Both the position numbers and the translations under genes were made by a program. A stretch of DNA of 64,000 nucleotides, from contig CAVTWY010000003.1 of assembly GCA_963738575.1 (NCBI GenBank), positions 1 to 64,000 of the forward strand. The letters run 5' to 3'. The DNA is from CAVTWY01 sp963738575. Its GTDB lineage: Bacteria > Pseudomonadota > Gammaproteobacteria > Burkholderiales > Burkholderiaceae_C. The notes under the pieces were generated by a model that did not search any database, was not told the DNA's origin, and saw only the letters and a program-made list of their open reading frames with translations. This document shows positions 26,363 to 34,836 of the stretch, in pieces (position 1 is the first letter of the stretch; every line of letters begins with the position of its first letter).

Positions 26363-29092
26363 ATGACTAAGACTTTGATCATTGCTGAAAAGCCAAGCGT
26401 GGCGCAAGATTTGGTGCGCGCGCTGATGACCGACTCGGGCAAGTTTGAAAAACACGCCGAGCACTTTGAAAACGACACCTACATCGTCACCTCGGCGGTG
26501 GGTCACTTGGTGGAGATCTCGGCGCCCGAGGCCTACGACGTCAAACGCGGCAAGTGGAGCTTTGCCAACCTGCCGGTGGTGCCGCCGCATTTTGACTTGT
26601 CGCCCATCGACAAAAGCAAAGGCCGCCTCAACGCCATCGTCAAGTTGGCCAAGCGCAAAGAAGTCAGCGCCCTGATCAACGCTTGCGACGCGGGGCGCGA
26701 GGGCGAGCTTATTTTTCGCCTGATCCAGCAATACGCCAAAGCCAAACAGCCCGTCAAGCGCCTGTGGCTGCAAAGCATGACGCCGCAAGCCATCCGCGAT
26801 GGCTTTGACAAGCTGCGCAGCGACGCGCAAATGCAAGGCCTGGCCGACGCCGCGCGCAGCCGCTCCGAGGCCGACTGGTTGGTGGGCATCAATGGCACGC
26901 GCGCCATGACGGCCTTCAACTCACGCGACGGCGGCTTCTTTCTCACCACCGTGGGGCGGGTGCAGACGCCCACCTTGTCGATCGTGGTGGAGCGCGAAGA
27001 AAAAATCCGCAAGCACGTGGCGCGCGATTATTGGGAAGTCAAAGCCACCTTCGGTGCCGAAGCCGGCACCTACGACGGCAAGTGGTTTGACCCCAAGTTT
27101 AAAAAGGTTGACGGCGACCCCGAGCAGCGGGCCGATCGCCACTGGAACTCGCAAGCCGCACAAGCCGTTGTTGACGCGGTGCGTGGCAAGCAAGGCGTGG
27201 TGACTGAGGAGTCGAAGCCCAGCAACCAATCCAGCCCCTTGCTGTACGACCTGACCAGCTTGCAGCGCGAGGCCAACGGGCGCTTTGGTTTTTCGGCCAA
27301 AACCACGCTGTCGCTGGCGCAGTCTTTGTATGAGCGTCACAAGGTTTTAACCTACCCCCGCACCGACTCTCGCGCCCTGCCAGAAGACTACTTGGCCACC
27401 GTGAAGAAAACCGTGGCGTCGCTGGCTTCGGGCGACCTGCCCGCGCCCATGCGTGACATCAAAGCCCACGCCGCCAAGGCAATCAAAGAGGGCTACATCA
27501 AGCCCAGCAAGCGTGTGTTTGACAACACCAAAGTGTCGGATCACTTTGCCATCATCCCCACGCTGCAAACGCCCACCTCGCTCACCGAGGCCGAGCTCAA
27601 GCTCTACGACATGGTGGTCAAGCGCTTTTTGGCGGTGTTTTACCCGCCGGCCGAGTTTCAAGTCACCACACGCATCACCCAGGTGGGTGGGCATCACTTT
27701 CAAACCAACGGCAAGGTGCTGGTCAACCCTGGCTGGCTGGCGGTGTACGGGCGCGACGCGCAAGAGGCCGACGCCACGCTGGTGGCGGTGAAGGCCAGCG
27801 AAAAAGTCAGCACCGACGAGGTCGACGCCATTGCGCTGCGCACCAAACCACCGCCGCGCTACACCGAGGCCACCTTGCTGTCGGCGATGGAGGGTGCCGG
27901 CAAGCTGATCGACGACGACGACATGCGCGAGGCGATGCAAGAAAAAGGCCTGGGCACGCCCGCCACGCGCGCATCGATCATCGAAGGCTTGATTGCAGAG
28001 AAGTACATGTGGCGTGACGGCCGCGAACTGGTGCCAACCGCCAAGGCATTTCAGCTCATGACCCTGCTGCGTGGCTTGGACGTGCAAGACCTGACCAAGC
28101 CCGAACTCACCGGTGACTGGGAGTTTCGCCTGTCGCAAATGGAGCACGGCAAACTCAGCCGCGATGACTTCATGAAAGACGTGGCGGCGATGGCCGAGCG
28201 CATCGTCAAGAAGGCCAAAGAGTACGACCGCGACACCATCCCGGGGGATTACGCGACGTTGAGCACAGCCTGCCCCAAGTGCGGCGGTGTGGTCAAAGAA
28301 AACTACCGCCGCTTTACCTGCGTGGGCAAGAAGGACGACGGCTGCGGCTTCTCCATCACCAAGATTCCAGCGGGCCGCGCCTTTGAAGTGGCCGAAGCCG
28401 ACGCCTTCTTGAAAAACAAGCGCATCGGGCCGCTGGAGGGCTTTCGCTCCAAAGCGGGTTGGCCTTTCACGGCCGAGCTGAAGCTGGTGGAGGACGCCGA
28501 GATTGCCAACTGGAAGCTCGAGTTTGATTTTGGCGAAGAAGCCAAACAGGCGGGCGAGTCGGGCGAGCCTGTTGACTTCAGCGCCCAGGTTTCGCTGGGC
28601 GCGTGTCCCAAGTGTCAAAGCCACGTGTTTGAGCTGGGCACCTCGTACGTGTGCGAGCGCAGCGTGGGCGTCACTGTCACGTGCGACTTCAAGAGTGGCA
28701 AGATCATCTTGCAGCAACCCGTGGCGCGTGAGCAAATGAGCCGCCTGCTGTTGGAGGGCAAAACCGAACAGCTTGAAGGCTTTGTGTCCAACAAGACACG
28801 CCGCAAGTTCAAGGCACGCCTGGCCTTCAACGCCAAAGAAGGCAAGGTGATGTTTGAGTTTGAGCCACGCAAGTTTCCCCCCAAAGCAGCCAAGAAGTCG
28901 GCTGCCAAGGATGGGGGTGACGCAGCGGAAGTCACAGCGCCAACGGGCGGGGTTGCCAAAAAGGCTGTCGCGAAGAAGGGCGCCGCCAAGAAAGTAGCGA
29001 CTCCCAAAGCAGCTGCGGTAACAGCGGCCACCAAAGCCCCTGCCAAGAAAGCGACCGCCAAAAAAGCAGTGGCCAAAAAAGCCAGCAAGTAG
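26363..29092 (+). CDS. topB: DNA topoisomerase III with zinc ribbons and H1-like basic tail
   Basis: Type IA topoisomerase, 909 aa, which relaxes and decatenates DNA through a 5'-phosphotyrosine link. The Toprim domain opens with TLIIAEKPSVAQDL and carries NACDAGREGELIFRL. The active-site Tyr331 lies in VLTYPRTDSRALPEDY. Two C-terminal zinc-ribbon-like regions follow (CPKCGG...CVGKKDDGC; CPKCQS...C). The last ~55 residues are repeats of Lys and Ala (AKKAVAKKGAAKK, APAKKATAKKAVAKKASK), like histone H1 tails, expected to bind DNA non-specifically. ATG 26363 (MTKTLIIAEK) is the conserved start; the frame stays open upstream. It is divergent from the SET gene, and an ABM gene starts 9 nt downstream. 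Confidence 0.95.
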   Translation: MTKTLIIAEKPSVAQDLVRALMTDSGKFEKHAEHFENDTYIVTSAVGHLVEISAPEAYDVKRGKWSFANLPVVPPHFDLSPIDKSKGRLNAIVKLAKRKEVSALINACDAGREGELIFRLIQQYAKAKQPVKRLWLQSMTPQAIRDGFDKLRSDAQMQGLADAARSRSEADWLVGINGTRAMTAFNSRDGGFFLTTVGRVQTPTLSIVVEREEKIRKHVARDYWEVKATFGAEAGTYDGKWFDPKFKKVDGDPEQRADRHWNSQAAQAVVDAVRGKQGVVTEESKPSNQSSPLLYDLTSLQREANGRFGFSAKTTLSLAQSLYERHKVLTYPRTDSRALPEDYLATVKKTVASLASGDLPAPMRDIKAHAAKAIKEGYIKPSKRVFDNTKVSDHFAIIPTLQTPTSLTEAELKLYDMVVKRFLAVFYPPAEFQVTTRITQVGGHHFQTNGKVLVNPGWLAVYGRDAQEADATLVAVKASEKVSTDEVDAIALRTKPPPRYTEATLLSAMEGAGKLIDDDDMREAMQEKGLGTPATRASIIEGLIAEKYMWRDGRELVPTAKAFQLMTLLRGLDVQDLTKPELTGDWEFRLSQMEHGKLSRDDFMKDVAAMAERIVKKAKEYDRDTIPGDYATLSTACPKCGGVVKENYRRFTCVGKKDDGCGFSITKIPAGRAFEVAEADAFLKNKRIGPLEGFRSKAGWPFTAELKLVEDAEIANWKLEFDFGEEAKQAGESGEPVDFSAQVSLGACPKCQSHVFELGTSYVCERSVGVTVTCDFKSGKIILQQPVAREQMSRLLLEGKTEQLEGFVSNKTRRKFKARLAFNAKEGKVMFEFEPRKFPPKAAKKSAAKDGGDAAEVTAPTGGVAKKAVAKKGAAKKVATPKAAAVTAATKAPAKKATAKKAVAKKASK

Positions 29093-29101
29093 CAAACCAC
29101 C

Positions 29102-29395
29102 ATGATTCTCGAGATCGCCAACCTCACCCTCCACCCCGGCCAGTCGCCGGCGTTTGAGGTGGCCTTTGCGCAGGCGCAGCGCATCATTGCCAGCATGCCA
29201 GGCTACCTCGGGCACGAGCTGCAACACTGCATCGAGCACCCCAACCAATACGTGCTGTTGGTGCGTTGGCAAACGCTTGCCGATCACGAGGTGGGGTTCA
29301 GGCAGTCGCCGCAGTACCAAGACTGGAAGGCGCTGTTGCATCATTTTTATGTGCCGACACCCAGCGTGTTGCATTACGAACGGGTGGCGGGCTAA
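29102..29395 (+). CDS. Antibiotic-biosynthesis-monooxygenase (ABM) domain protein
   Basis: Small dimeric ferredoxin-like protein, 97 aa. It has the ABM pattern: MILEIANLTLHPG, a helix (FEVAFAQAQRIIASMPGYLGHEL), NQYVLLVRWQTLADHEVGFRQSPQYQDWKALLHHFYV, and a final strand VLHYERV. Family members are quinol or haem-degrading monooxygenases or of unknown role, so no substrate is assigned. It starts 9 nt after topB and is probably co-transcribed with it. Confidence 0.85.
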   Translation: MILEIANLTLHPGQSPAFEVAFAQAQRIIASMPGYLGHELQHCIEHPNQYVLLVRWQTLADHEVGFRQSPQYQDWKALLHHFYVPTPSVLHYERVAG

Positions 29396-29445
29396 CCGCT
29401 TGACCATCGCTGCGGTAGGCCTCGCCTTGATGCAAGGGGATTTGC

Positions 29446-30333
29446 ATGCTTGATCGAAAAGCTCGGTTTACTGCCATCGTTTTGTTTGGGCTGGTGGCTT
29501 TGTCGTCTGGCATGGCGTGGGGGCAAGCCCCCTACAGCGGCCCGATCTTCGACGCCCACCTGCACTACAACGACGAAGCCCAAGAGTCCCACCCGGTGCA
29601 GGACGTGTACGCACGCATGCAACGTGCTGGGGTGCGCGGCATCTTGGCCAACAGCCGACCCAACCAAGGTACTTTGGCCTTGGCGGCCGACAAGGCTGCC
29701 AGCCAGCGTGCCGGTGTGACGGTGGTGCCCCTGGTGCGGCTGTACCGCAACCGCGCTGACTACAACGGTTGGTTTGCCGACCCAAGCATCTACACCATGG
29801 TGCAAGACGAGCTCAAGCGCGGCACCCCGGTGGGGGCGTATGCGGGCATCGGTGAATTCCATCTCTACGACAGTGCCAACGCCGATGGCCCAGTGGCCAA
29901 ACAGTTGATGCAACTGGCGCGCGACCGCAAGCTGGTGGTGCTGGCCCACGTTGACGACGTGGCGATTGACAAGTTGATGGCGCACGCGCCTGGCGTCACC
30001 TTGATCTGGGCGCACACGGGCATCGGCGGCGTGCCCATCGCGCGCGTCAAAGCGTTGATGGCTCGCCACCCCACGTTGATGGGTGAGCTGTCTTACCGGC
30101 CGGGGTTAATCACCAGCGGGGGTGGTTTGTCGGTCGAATGGCGCGAATTGCTCGGCGCCCAAAGCACGCGCTTTTTGGTGGGCTCCGACACGTGGGTGAA
30201 CGCGCGCTGGTTGCAGTACGAAGCCTTGATGGCCGAGGCGCGCCTATGGCTGGGAGACCTGCCCCCCGAGGCCGCGCAGCGCGTCGCCTGGGGCAATGCC
30301 GCCCGCTTGTTTGCGCTGCCAGCGCAGCCGTGA
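29446..30333 (+). CDS. Periplasmic amidohydrolase-family protein (TIM-barrel)
   Basis: Predicted metal-dependent hydrolase of 295 aa with a signal peptide ending near GMAWGQA (residues 1-27). The metal-binding HxH of the amidohydrolase superfamily is IFDAHLHYN (His38, His40). Later candidate ligands are YAGIGEFHLY, LVVLAHVDD, TLIWAHTGIGG and a final Asp in FLVGSDTWVN. This order fits amidohydrolase-2/TatD-like barrels. The substrate is unknown, and periplasmic location is inferred from the signal. It lies between the ABM gene and ggt, all in one direction. Confidence 0.85.
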   Translation: MLDRKARFTAIVLFGLVALSSGMAWGQAPYSGPIFDAHLHYNDEAQESHPVQDVYARMQRAGVRGILANSRPNQGTLALAADKAASQRAGVTVVPLVRLYRNRADYNGWFADPSIYTMVQDELKRGTPVGAYAGIGEFHLYDSANADGPVAKQLMQLARDRKLVVLAHVDDVAIDKLMAHAPGVTLIWAHTGIGGVPIARVKALMARHPTLMGELSYRPGLITSGGGLSVEWRELLGAQSTRFLVGSDTWVNARWLQYEALMAEARLWLGDLPPEAAQRVAWGNAARLFALPAQP

Positions 30334-30391
30334 CACCCACGCCGAACCACGCATGGGTGGCGCGCCCACCAAACCCAAGGAGTGAACCGCC

Positions 30392-32251
30392 GTGCGGCCA
30401 TTGAAGCAAAACCTCGTCCCATCTGCCGCGCTGCTGGTGTTCTTGTTGATGGGCAGTGCTTGCACGGTGCTGGCGCCCAGCGCCCCGTCGACTGCACCTT
30501 CTGCAGCAAACCTGCCGTACGTGATCCCCACCTTGCCCGAGGGACCTTCGGGTTACACCGAAAAGCCAGGTTGGTCGGCCGCACGTTTCATGGTGGCAGC
30601 GGCCAACCCCTTGGCCACCGATGCTGGGTTTCAGGTACTCAAGGCGGGGGGCACGGCACTGGACGCGGCCATCGCAGTGCAAATGGTGCTCACCCTGGTG
30701 GAGCCTCAAAGCAGTGGCATCGGCGGTGGTGCATTCTTGTTGCATTGGGACGGTAGGTCGGTGGCGGCGTGGGACGGCCGCGAAACCGCGCCAGCCGCTG
30801 CAACCCCCAACCTGTTTATGCAGGCCGATGGCAAACCCATGCCGTTTTTGCAAGCGGCCGTGGGTGGGCGCTCGGTGGGCGTGCCAGGTGTTGTGAAGAT
30901 GCTGGAAGCGGCCCACCGCGAGCACGGGCGGCTGCCTTGGGCGCAGCTGATGGCGCCCGCGATGGCGCTGGCCGAGCAGGGCTTTCCGGTCAGCCACCGT
31001 TTGCACACCCAGCTCAAAGCCGAAGTGGCACTCAAGGCTGACCCGCTGGCGAGAGCGTACTTTTATGGCGCCGATGGTGAACCTCACCCGATCGGGCACA
31101 AGCTCAAAAACCCCGCGCTGGCGGCGGTGTTGCGCAGCATGGCGGCCCAAGGCAGCGCCGTGATGCATGCAGGGCCGGTGGCCCTTGACATCGTCAAGCG
31201 GGTGCAGGGCCACCCCAGCAACCCAGGTGGGTTGACGCTGGCCGACTTGGCGAGCTACCAAGTTAAAAGAAGGGAGTCCCTTTGCACCGACTGGAGGGCA
31301 ACCTTCCGGGTGTGTGGCTTCCCACCGCCCTCGTCAGGGCATTTGGCGGTGATGCAGATCTTGGGGGTGTTGGATCGTGTGCCTTCACCTGCGGGCGCCT
31401 TACCACTGCAAGACGGCATCCCCAGCCCCGACTGGCTTCACCGCTACACCGAGGCGGCGCGGCTGGCCTACGCCGACCGCGCCTTGTACGTGGCCGACCC
31501 CGATTTTGTGACGGCACCGGCGGGCGGTTGGGCGTCATTGCTGGGCGACGCCTACCTTCGGCAACGAGCATCTTTGATTGGTGAGCGCAGCCTGGGCACA
31601 GCCCCCGCTGGCGCGCCTGCGGGCGGGCGGCAGGCGGCCACGCCCTGGGGCGCCATGGGCGAGCAGCCCGAATACGGCACCAGCCACATCAGCATCGTCG
31701 ACGGTGAGGGCCGCGCCCTGGCCATGACCACCACCATCGAAGCCGTGTTTGGGTCTCGTTTGATGAGCGATGGTGGCACGGGCTTGGGCGGTGGCTTTTT
31801 GCTCAACAACGAGCTGACGGATTTTTCGTTGGCGCCGCAAGACGCAAAGGGCCTGCCCATCGCCAACCGCGTTGAGCCCGGCAAGCGGCCCCGCTCCAGC
31901 ATGAGCCCCACGCTGGTGTTTGACCGGCGTGACAACCGCTTGTTGATGAGTGTGGGGTCACCCGGGGGTGCGGCCATCATTCACTTCACCGCCAAGACGT
32001 TGATCGGCACGCTCGACTGGGGCTTGAACGCGCAGCAGGCCATCAGCCTGCCCAACTTTGGCAGCTTCAACGGCCCCACGCTGGTCGAGCGCGGGCGCTT
32101 CCCGCAGGCCACGATCGACGCCCTGACGGCAAGGGGCCACACCGTCAACCCGATCGACATGACCAGTGGCTTGCAGGCGATCCATCGCAGCGCCACGGGC
32201 TGGTTTGGTGGGGCCGATCCGCGCCGTGAGGGGTTGGTGAAGGGCGAGTAG
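30392..32251 (+). CDS. ggt: Gamma-glutamyltransferase (glutathione hydrolase)
   Basis: Gamma-glutamyltranspeptidase, 619 aa, which cleaves the gamma-glutamyl bond of glutathione in the periplasm. It starts at GTG 30392 with AAGGAG about 11 nt upstream. An N-terminal signal with Cys in LLMGSACTVLA suggests a lipoprotein. The large-subunit core shows QSSGIGGGAFLLHWDG and DGRETAPAAA. The autoprocessing site and N-terminal nucleophile is Thr430 in YGTSHISIVDG, and the small subunit shows LNNELTDFS and PRSSMSPTLVF. Both subunits are complete and normal length. Its neighbour proA makes glutamyl intermediates but shares no obvious pathway. Confidence 0.94.
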   Translation: MRPLKQNLVPSAALLVFLLMGSACTVLAPSAPSTAPSAANLPYVIPTLPEGPSGYTEKPGWSAARFMVAAANPLATDAGFQVLKAGGTALDAAIAVQMVLTLVEPQSSGIGGGAFLLHWDGRSVAAWDGRETAPAAATPNLFMQADGKPMPFLQAAVGGRSVGVPGVVKMLEAAHREHGRLPWAQLMAPAMALAEQGFPVSHRLHTQLKAEVALKADPLARAYFYGADGEPHPIGHKLKNPALAAVLRSMAAQGSAVMHAGPVALDIVKRVQGHPSNPGGLTLADLASYQVKRRESLCTDWRATFRVCGFPPPSSGHLAVMQILGVLDRVPSPAGALPLQDGIPSPDWLHRYTEAARLAYADRALYVADPDFVTAPAGGWASLLGDAYLRQRASLIGERSLGTAPAGAPAGGRQAATPWGAMGEQPEYGTSHISIVDGEGRALAMTTTIEAVFGSRLMSDGGTGLGGGFLLNNELTDFSLAPQDAKGLPIANRVEPGKRPRSSMSPTLVFDRRDNRLLMSVGSPGGAAIIHFTAKTLIGTLDWGLNAQQAISLPNFGSFNGPTLVERGRFPQATIDALTARGHTVNPIDMTSGLQAIHRSATGWFGGADPRREGLVKGE

Positions 32252-32287
32252 CGGGTGCGGTGCAGGGGGGTTTTGCGACAATGCAGC

Positions 32288-33568
32288 ATGACCGCTCTTG
32301 ACGTCACCTCCACCATCGCCCAAATGGGCTTGGCCGCGCGCGCGGCGTCGGCACCCTTGGCCAAGGCCAGCGCCGAGGCCAAAAACGCTGCGCTGTCGCA
32401 TCTGGCCCGGCTTTTGCGCGCGCAAACCGAGCCGCTGTTGGCGGCCAACGCGCTGGATGTTGCCGCTGCCATCACCGCGGGCTTGCCGGCGCCCATGGTG
32501 GACCGCCTCAAGCTCACCCCTGCAGTGCTTGAAACGCTGGCCCAAGGCTGCGAGCAATTGATGGCCATGCCCGACCCGGTGGGCACCGTGATGGACGTCA
32601 AGCAACAACCCAGTGGCATCAAGGTGGGCCGCATGCGCGTGCCCCTGGGCGTGTTTGGCATGATCTACGAGAGCCGCCCCAACGTGACCATCGAAGTTGC
32701 CGCGTTGGCGATCAAGAGTGGCAACGCCTGCATCTTGCGGGGGGGCTCGGAGGCCACGCACTCCAACCAGGCGCTGGCTGCGCTGGTGTCGCGGGCCTTG
32801 ATCGACGCGGGCTTGCCCGCGCAGGCCGTGCAACTGGTGGCCACCACCGACCGCGCCGCCGTGAGCGCCATGATCACCATGCCGGCATGCATCGACGTCA
32901 TCATCCCGCGCGGGGGCAAGGGTTTGATCGAGCGCATCACGCGCGAATCCAAGGTGCCCGTCATCAAGCACCTGGATGGCAATTGCCACGTGTATGTGGA
33001 TGCGGAGGTGGACCATGCACTGGCCGTCAACGTGACCGACAACGCCAAGACACAAAAGTACAGCCCGTGCAACGCCGCCGAGTCGTTGTTGGTGCATCGA
33101 GATGCAGCCGCCTGGTTCTTGCCGCAGATTGGCGCGGTGTTTGCCACCAAAGGGGTCGAGATGCGCGTCGAAGGTGCCGCCGGCGCTTGGCTCAACCAAG
33201 TGCCTGGGGCCAAGACAGCACCCGCCACCGAGGCCGATTGGTTCGAGGAATACCTGGCCCCGATCATCAGCGTCAAGGTGGTTGATTCGCTCGACGACGC
33301 CATCGCCCACATCAACCACTACGGCTCACACCACACCGACGCCATCCTCACCAGCAACGACGCCCACGCCACACGCTTCATGCGCGAGGTGGATTCGGCC
33401 AGCGTGATGGTGAACACCAGCACCCGCTTTGCCGACGGCTTTGAATACGGGCTGGGGGCCGAGATTGGCATCTCCACCGACAAACTGCACGCGCGTGGCC
33501 CGGTGGGGCTGGAGGGCCTAACCTCGCTTAAGTGGGTGGTGATGGGTGAAGGCCAGGTTCGCACGTGA
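32288..33568 (+). CDS. proA: Gamma-glutamyl phosphate reductase
   Basis: ProA, 426 aa, reduces gamma-glutamyl phosphate to glutamate semialdehyde with NADPH in proline synthesis. Diagnostic segments are RVPLGVFGMIYESRPNVT, ALAIKSGNACILRGGSEA, IDVIIPRGGKGLI and VPVIKHLDGNCHVYVD. The catalytic Cys is residue 261 (KYSPCNAAESLLVH). ATG 32288 gives the standard MTALDVTST start. Its stop overlaps the queC GTG start by 4 bp (GTGA). proB is not in the window. Confidence 0.96.
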   Translation: MTALDVTSTIAQMGLAARAASAPLAKASAEAKNAALSHLARLLRAQTEPLLAANALDVAAAITAGLPAPMVDRLKLTPAVLETLAQGCEQLMAMPDPVGTVMDVKQQPSGIKVGRMRVPLGVFGMIYESRPNVTIEVAALAIKSGNACILRGGSEATHSNQALAALVSRALIDAGLPAQAVQLVATTDRAAVSAMITMPACIDVIIPRGGKGLIERITRESKVPVIKHLDGNCHVYVDAEVDHALAVNVTDNAKTQKYSPCNAAESLLVHRDAAAWFLPQIGAVFATKGVEMRVEGAAGAWLNQVPGAKTAPATEADWFEEYLAPIISVKVVDSLDDAIAHINHYGSHHTDAILTSNDAHATRFMREVDSASVMVNTSTRFADGFEYGLGAEIGISTDKLHARGPVGLEGLTSLKWVVMGEGQVRT

Positions 33569-34350
33569 ACCCGGCGGTGGTGGCAGTGGTGGAGGCGGTG
33601 GCGGCGGAGGGGCGCGAGGCGCAAGAACAGCGTGACGCCACGCGCACCGCGCTGGTGCTTTTTTCGGGCGGCCAAGACTCCACTGCGTGCCTGGCCTGGG
33701 CCCTGAGCCGTTACGCGCACGTTGAGACCGTTGGTTTTGACTACGGCCAGCGTCACCGGGTGGAGTTGGATTGCCGCTTGGTGGTGCGCGATCGAATCAA
33801 GCACAACTTTGCTGCCTGGGCCCCCAAACTGGGCGACGACCACGTGGTTGATTTGACCCTGCTGGCCAGCCTCAGCGACAGCGCACTGGTGCAGTCGCGC
33901 GCCATCGAGATGCAAGCCAATGGCCTGCCCAACACCTTCGTGCCAGCCCGGAACTTGATGTTTTTGGTGGCCGCCGCCGCGCTGGCCTACCGGCGCGGGG
34001 CCGACGTGCTCGTGGGCGGCATGTGCGAAACCGATTTTTCGGGCTACCCCGATTGTCGCGACGACACCATGCGTGCCATGCAGCAAGCCCTGACCCTGGG
34101 GCTGGGCACCCCACTTGAGATCGCCACCCCGCTGATGTTTTTAACCAAGCAGCAAACGTGGGCGCTGACCGAGGTTCTGGGCGGCGACGCGTTGAACCAG
34201 TTGATCATCGAGCACACCCACACTTGTTATTTGGGCGAGCGCAACCATCGCCATGCGTGGGGCTATGGGTGCGGCGAGTGCCCGGCGTGCGTGTTGCGGG
34301 CCCAGGGGTTTGCAGTACACGCAGCGTCAGTGAAACCCCTCAGGCCCTGA
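33565..34350 (+). CDS. queC: 7-cyano-7-deazaguanine synthase
   Basis: QueC, 261 aa, makes preQ0 from 7-carboxy-7-deazaguanine, ATP and ammonia on the way to the tRNA nucleoside queuosine. The PP-loop ATP motif is ALVLFSGGQDSTACL (about residues 29-43). Other conserved pieces are GFDYGQRHRVEL, FVPARNLMFL and GGMCETDFSGYPDCRDD. The C-terminal zinc site is CGECPAC with an earlier Cys in HTHTCYLGER. The GTG at 33565 overlaps proA; an N-terminal stretch of about 27 residues before the PP-loop is poorly conserved. folE, whose enzyme starts the same pathway, is nearby at 36217-36963 on the other strand. Confidence 0.95.
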   Translation: MNPAVVAVVEAVAAEGREAQEQRDATRTALVLFSGGQDSTACLAWALSRYAHVETVGFDYGQRHRVELDCRLVVRDRIKHNFAAWAPKLGDDHVVDLTLLASLSDSALVQSRAIEMQANGLPNTFVPARNLMFLVAAAALAYRRGADVLVGGMCETDFSGYPDCRDDTMRAMQQALTLGLGTPLEIATPLMFLTKQQTWALTEVLGGDALNQLIIEHTHTCYLGERNHRHAWGYGCGECPACVLRAQGFAVHAASVKPLRP

Positions 34351-34497
34351 ACCGTACTCGCCATTACATTACATGCGCATTGACTGATTTATCCCACAAC
34401 CTTGTTTTGTGCGGGTGCTAGTCTTTGCTTGGTGCGTTGCGCCCATTCCAATGGGGCATCATGTCAACCTACCGCCATCGACTGAGGAGATGAATTC

Positions 34498-34824
34498 ATG
34501 CGTTGTGTCAAACCCCTGAGCCCGCTGCCGCTGGTGGCGGCTCTGCTGCTGGCTGCTGCCCCTGCGATGGCGCAAGATGCGCAAACCCTCAACACCCGGG
34601 CTTTGGCAGCGACGTGTGCCAATTGCCACGGCACCAACGGCAAGGCCGTCGCCAACTCGCCGGTCACGGGTTTGGCGGGCTTGCCCGCCAGCTTCATTGC
34701 CGAGCAAATGAAAGCCTTCAAGAGCGGCGCCCGCCCCGCCACGGTGATGCACCAACTGGCCAAGGGTTACAGCGACGCACAGATTGACCAAATGGCTGCT
34801 TACTTTGCAGCCCAAACACGCTAA
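34498..34824 (+). CDS. fccA: Monohaem cytochrome c, FccA/SoxE-like
   Basis: Periplasmic c-type cytochrome, 108 aa. A signal peptide is cut after APAMA (about residue 25). One haem-binding motif is present, CANCHG, and the distal Met is probably in EQMKAFKSG. The gene lies 12 nt before the flavoprotein fccB. This pairing is the hallmark of flavocytochrome c sulfide dehydrogenase, in which the cytochrome takes electrons from the flavoprotein that oxidises sulfide. The two-subunit assignment rests on neighbourhood and motif. ATG 34498 follows GAGGAGATGA; an upstream gap of 147 nt holds its likely promoter. Confidence 0.85.
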   Translation: MRCVKPLSPLPLVAALLLAAAPAMAQDAQTLNTRALAATCANCHGTNGKAVANSPVTGLAGLPASFIAEQMKAFKSGARPATVMHQLAKGYSDAQIDQMAAYFAAQTR

Positions 34825-34836
34825 GGGGCCACCAAC

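Noticed and set aside
28900..29092. Repeats at the end of topB as a DNA repeat array
   Set aside because: They are codon-level Lys/Ala repeats in frame with topB, better read as a protein tail than a DNA element.
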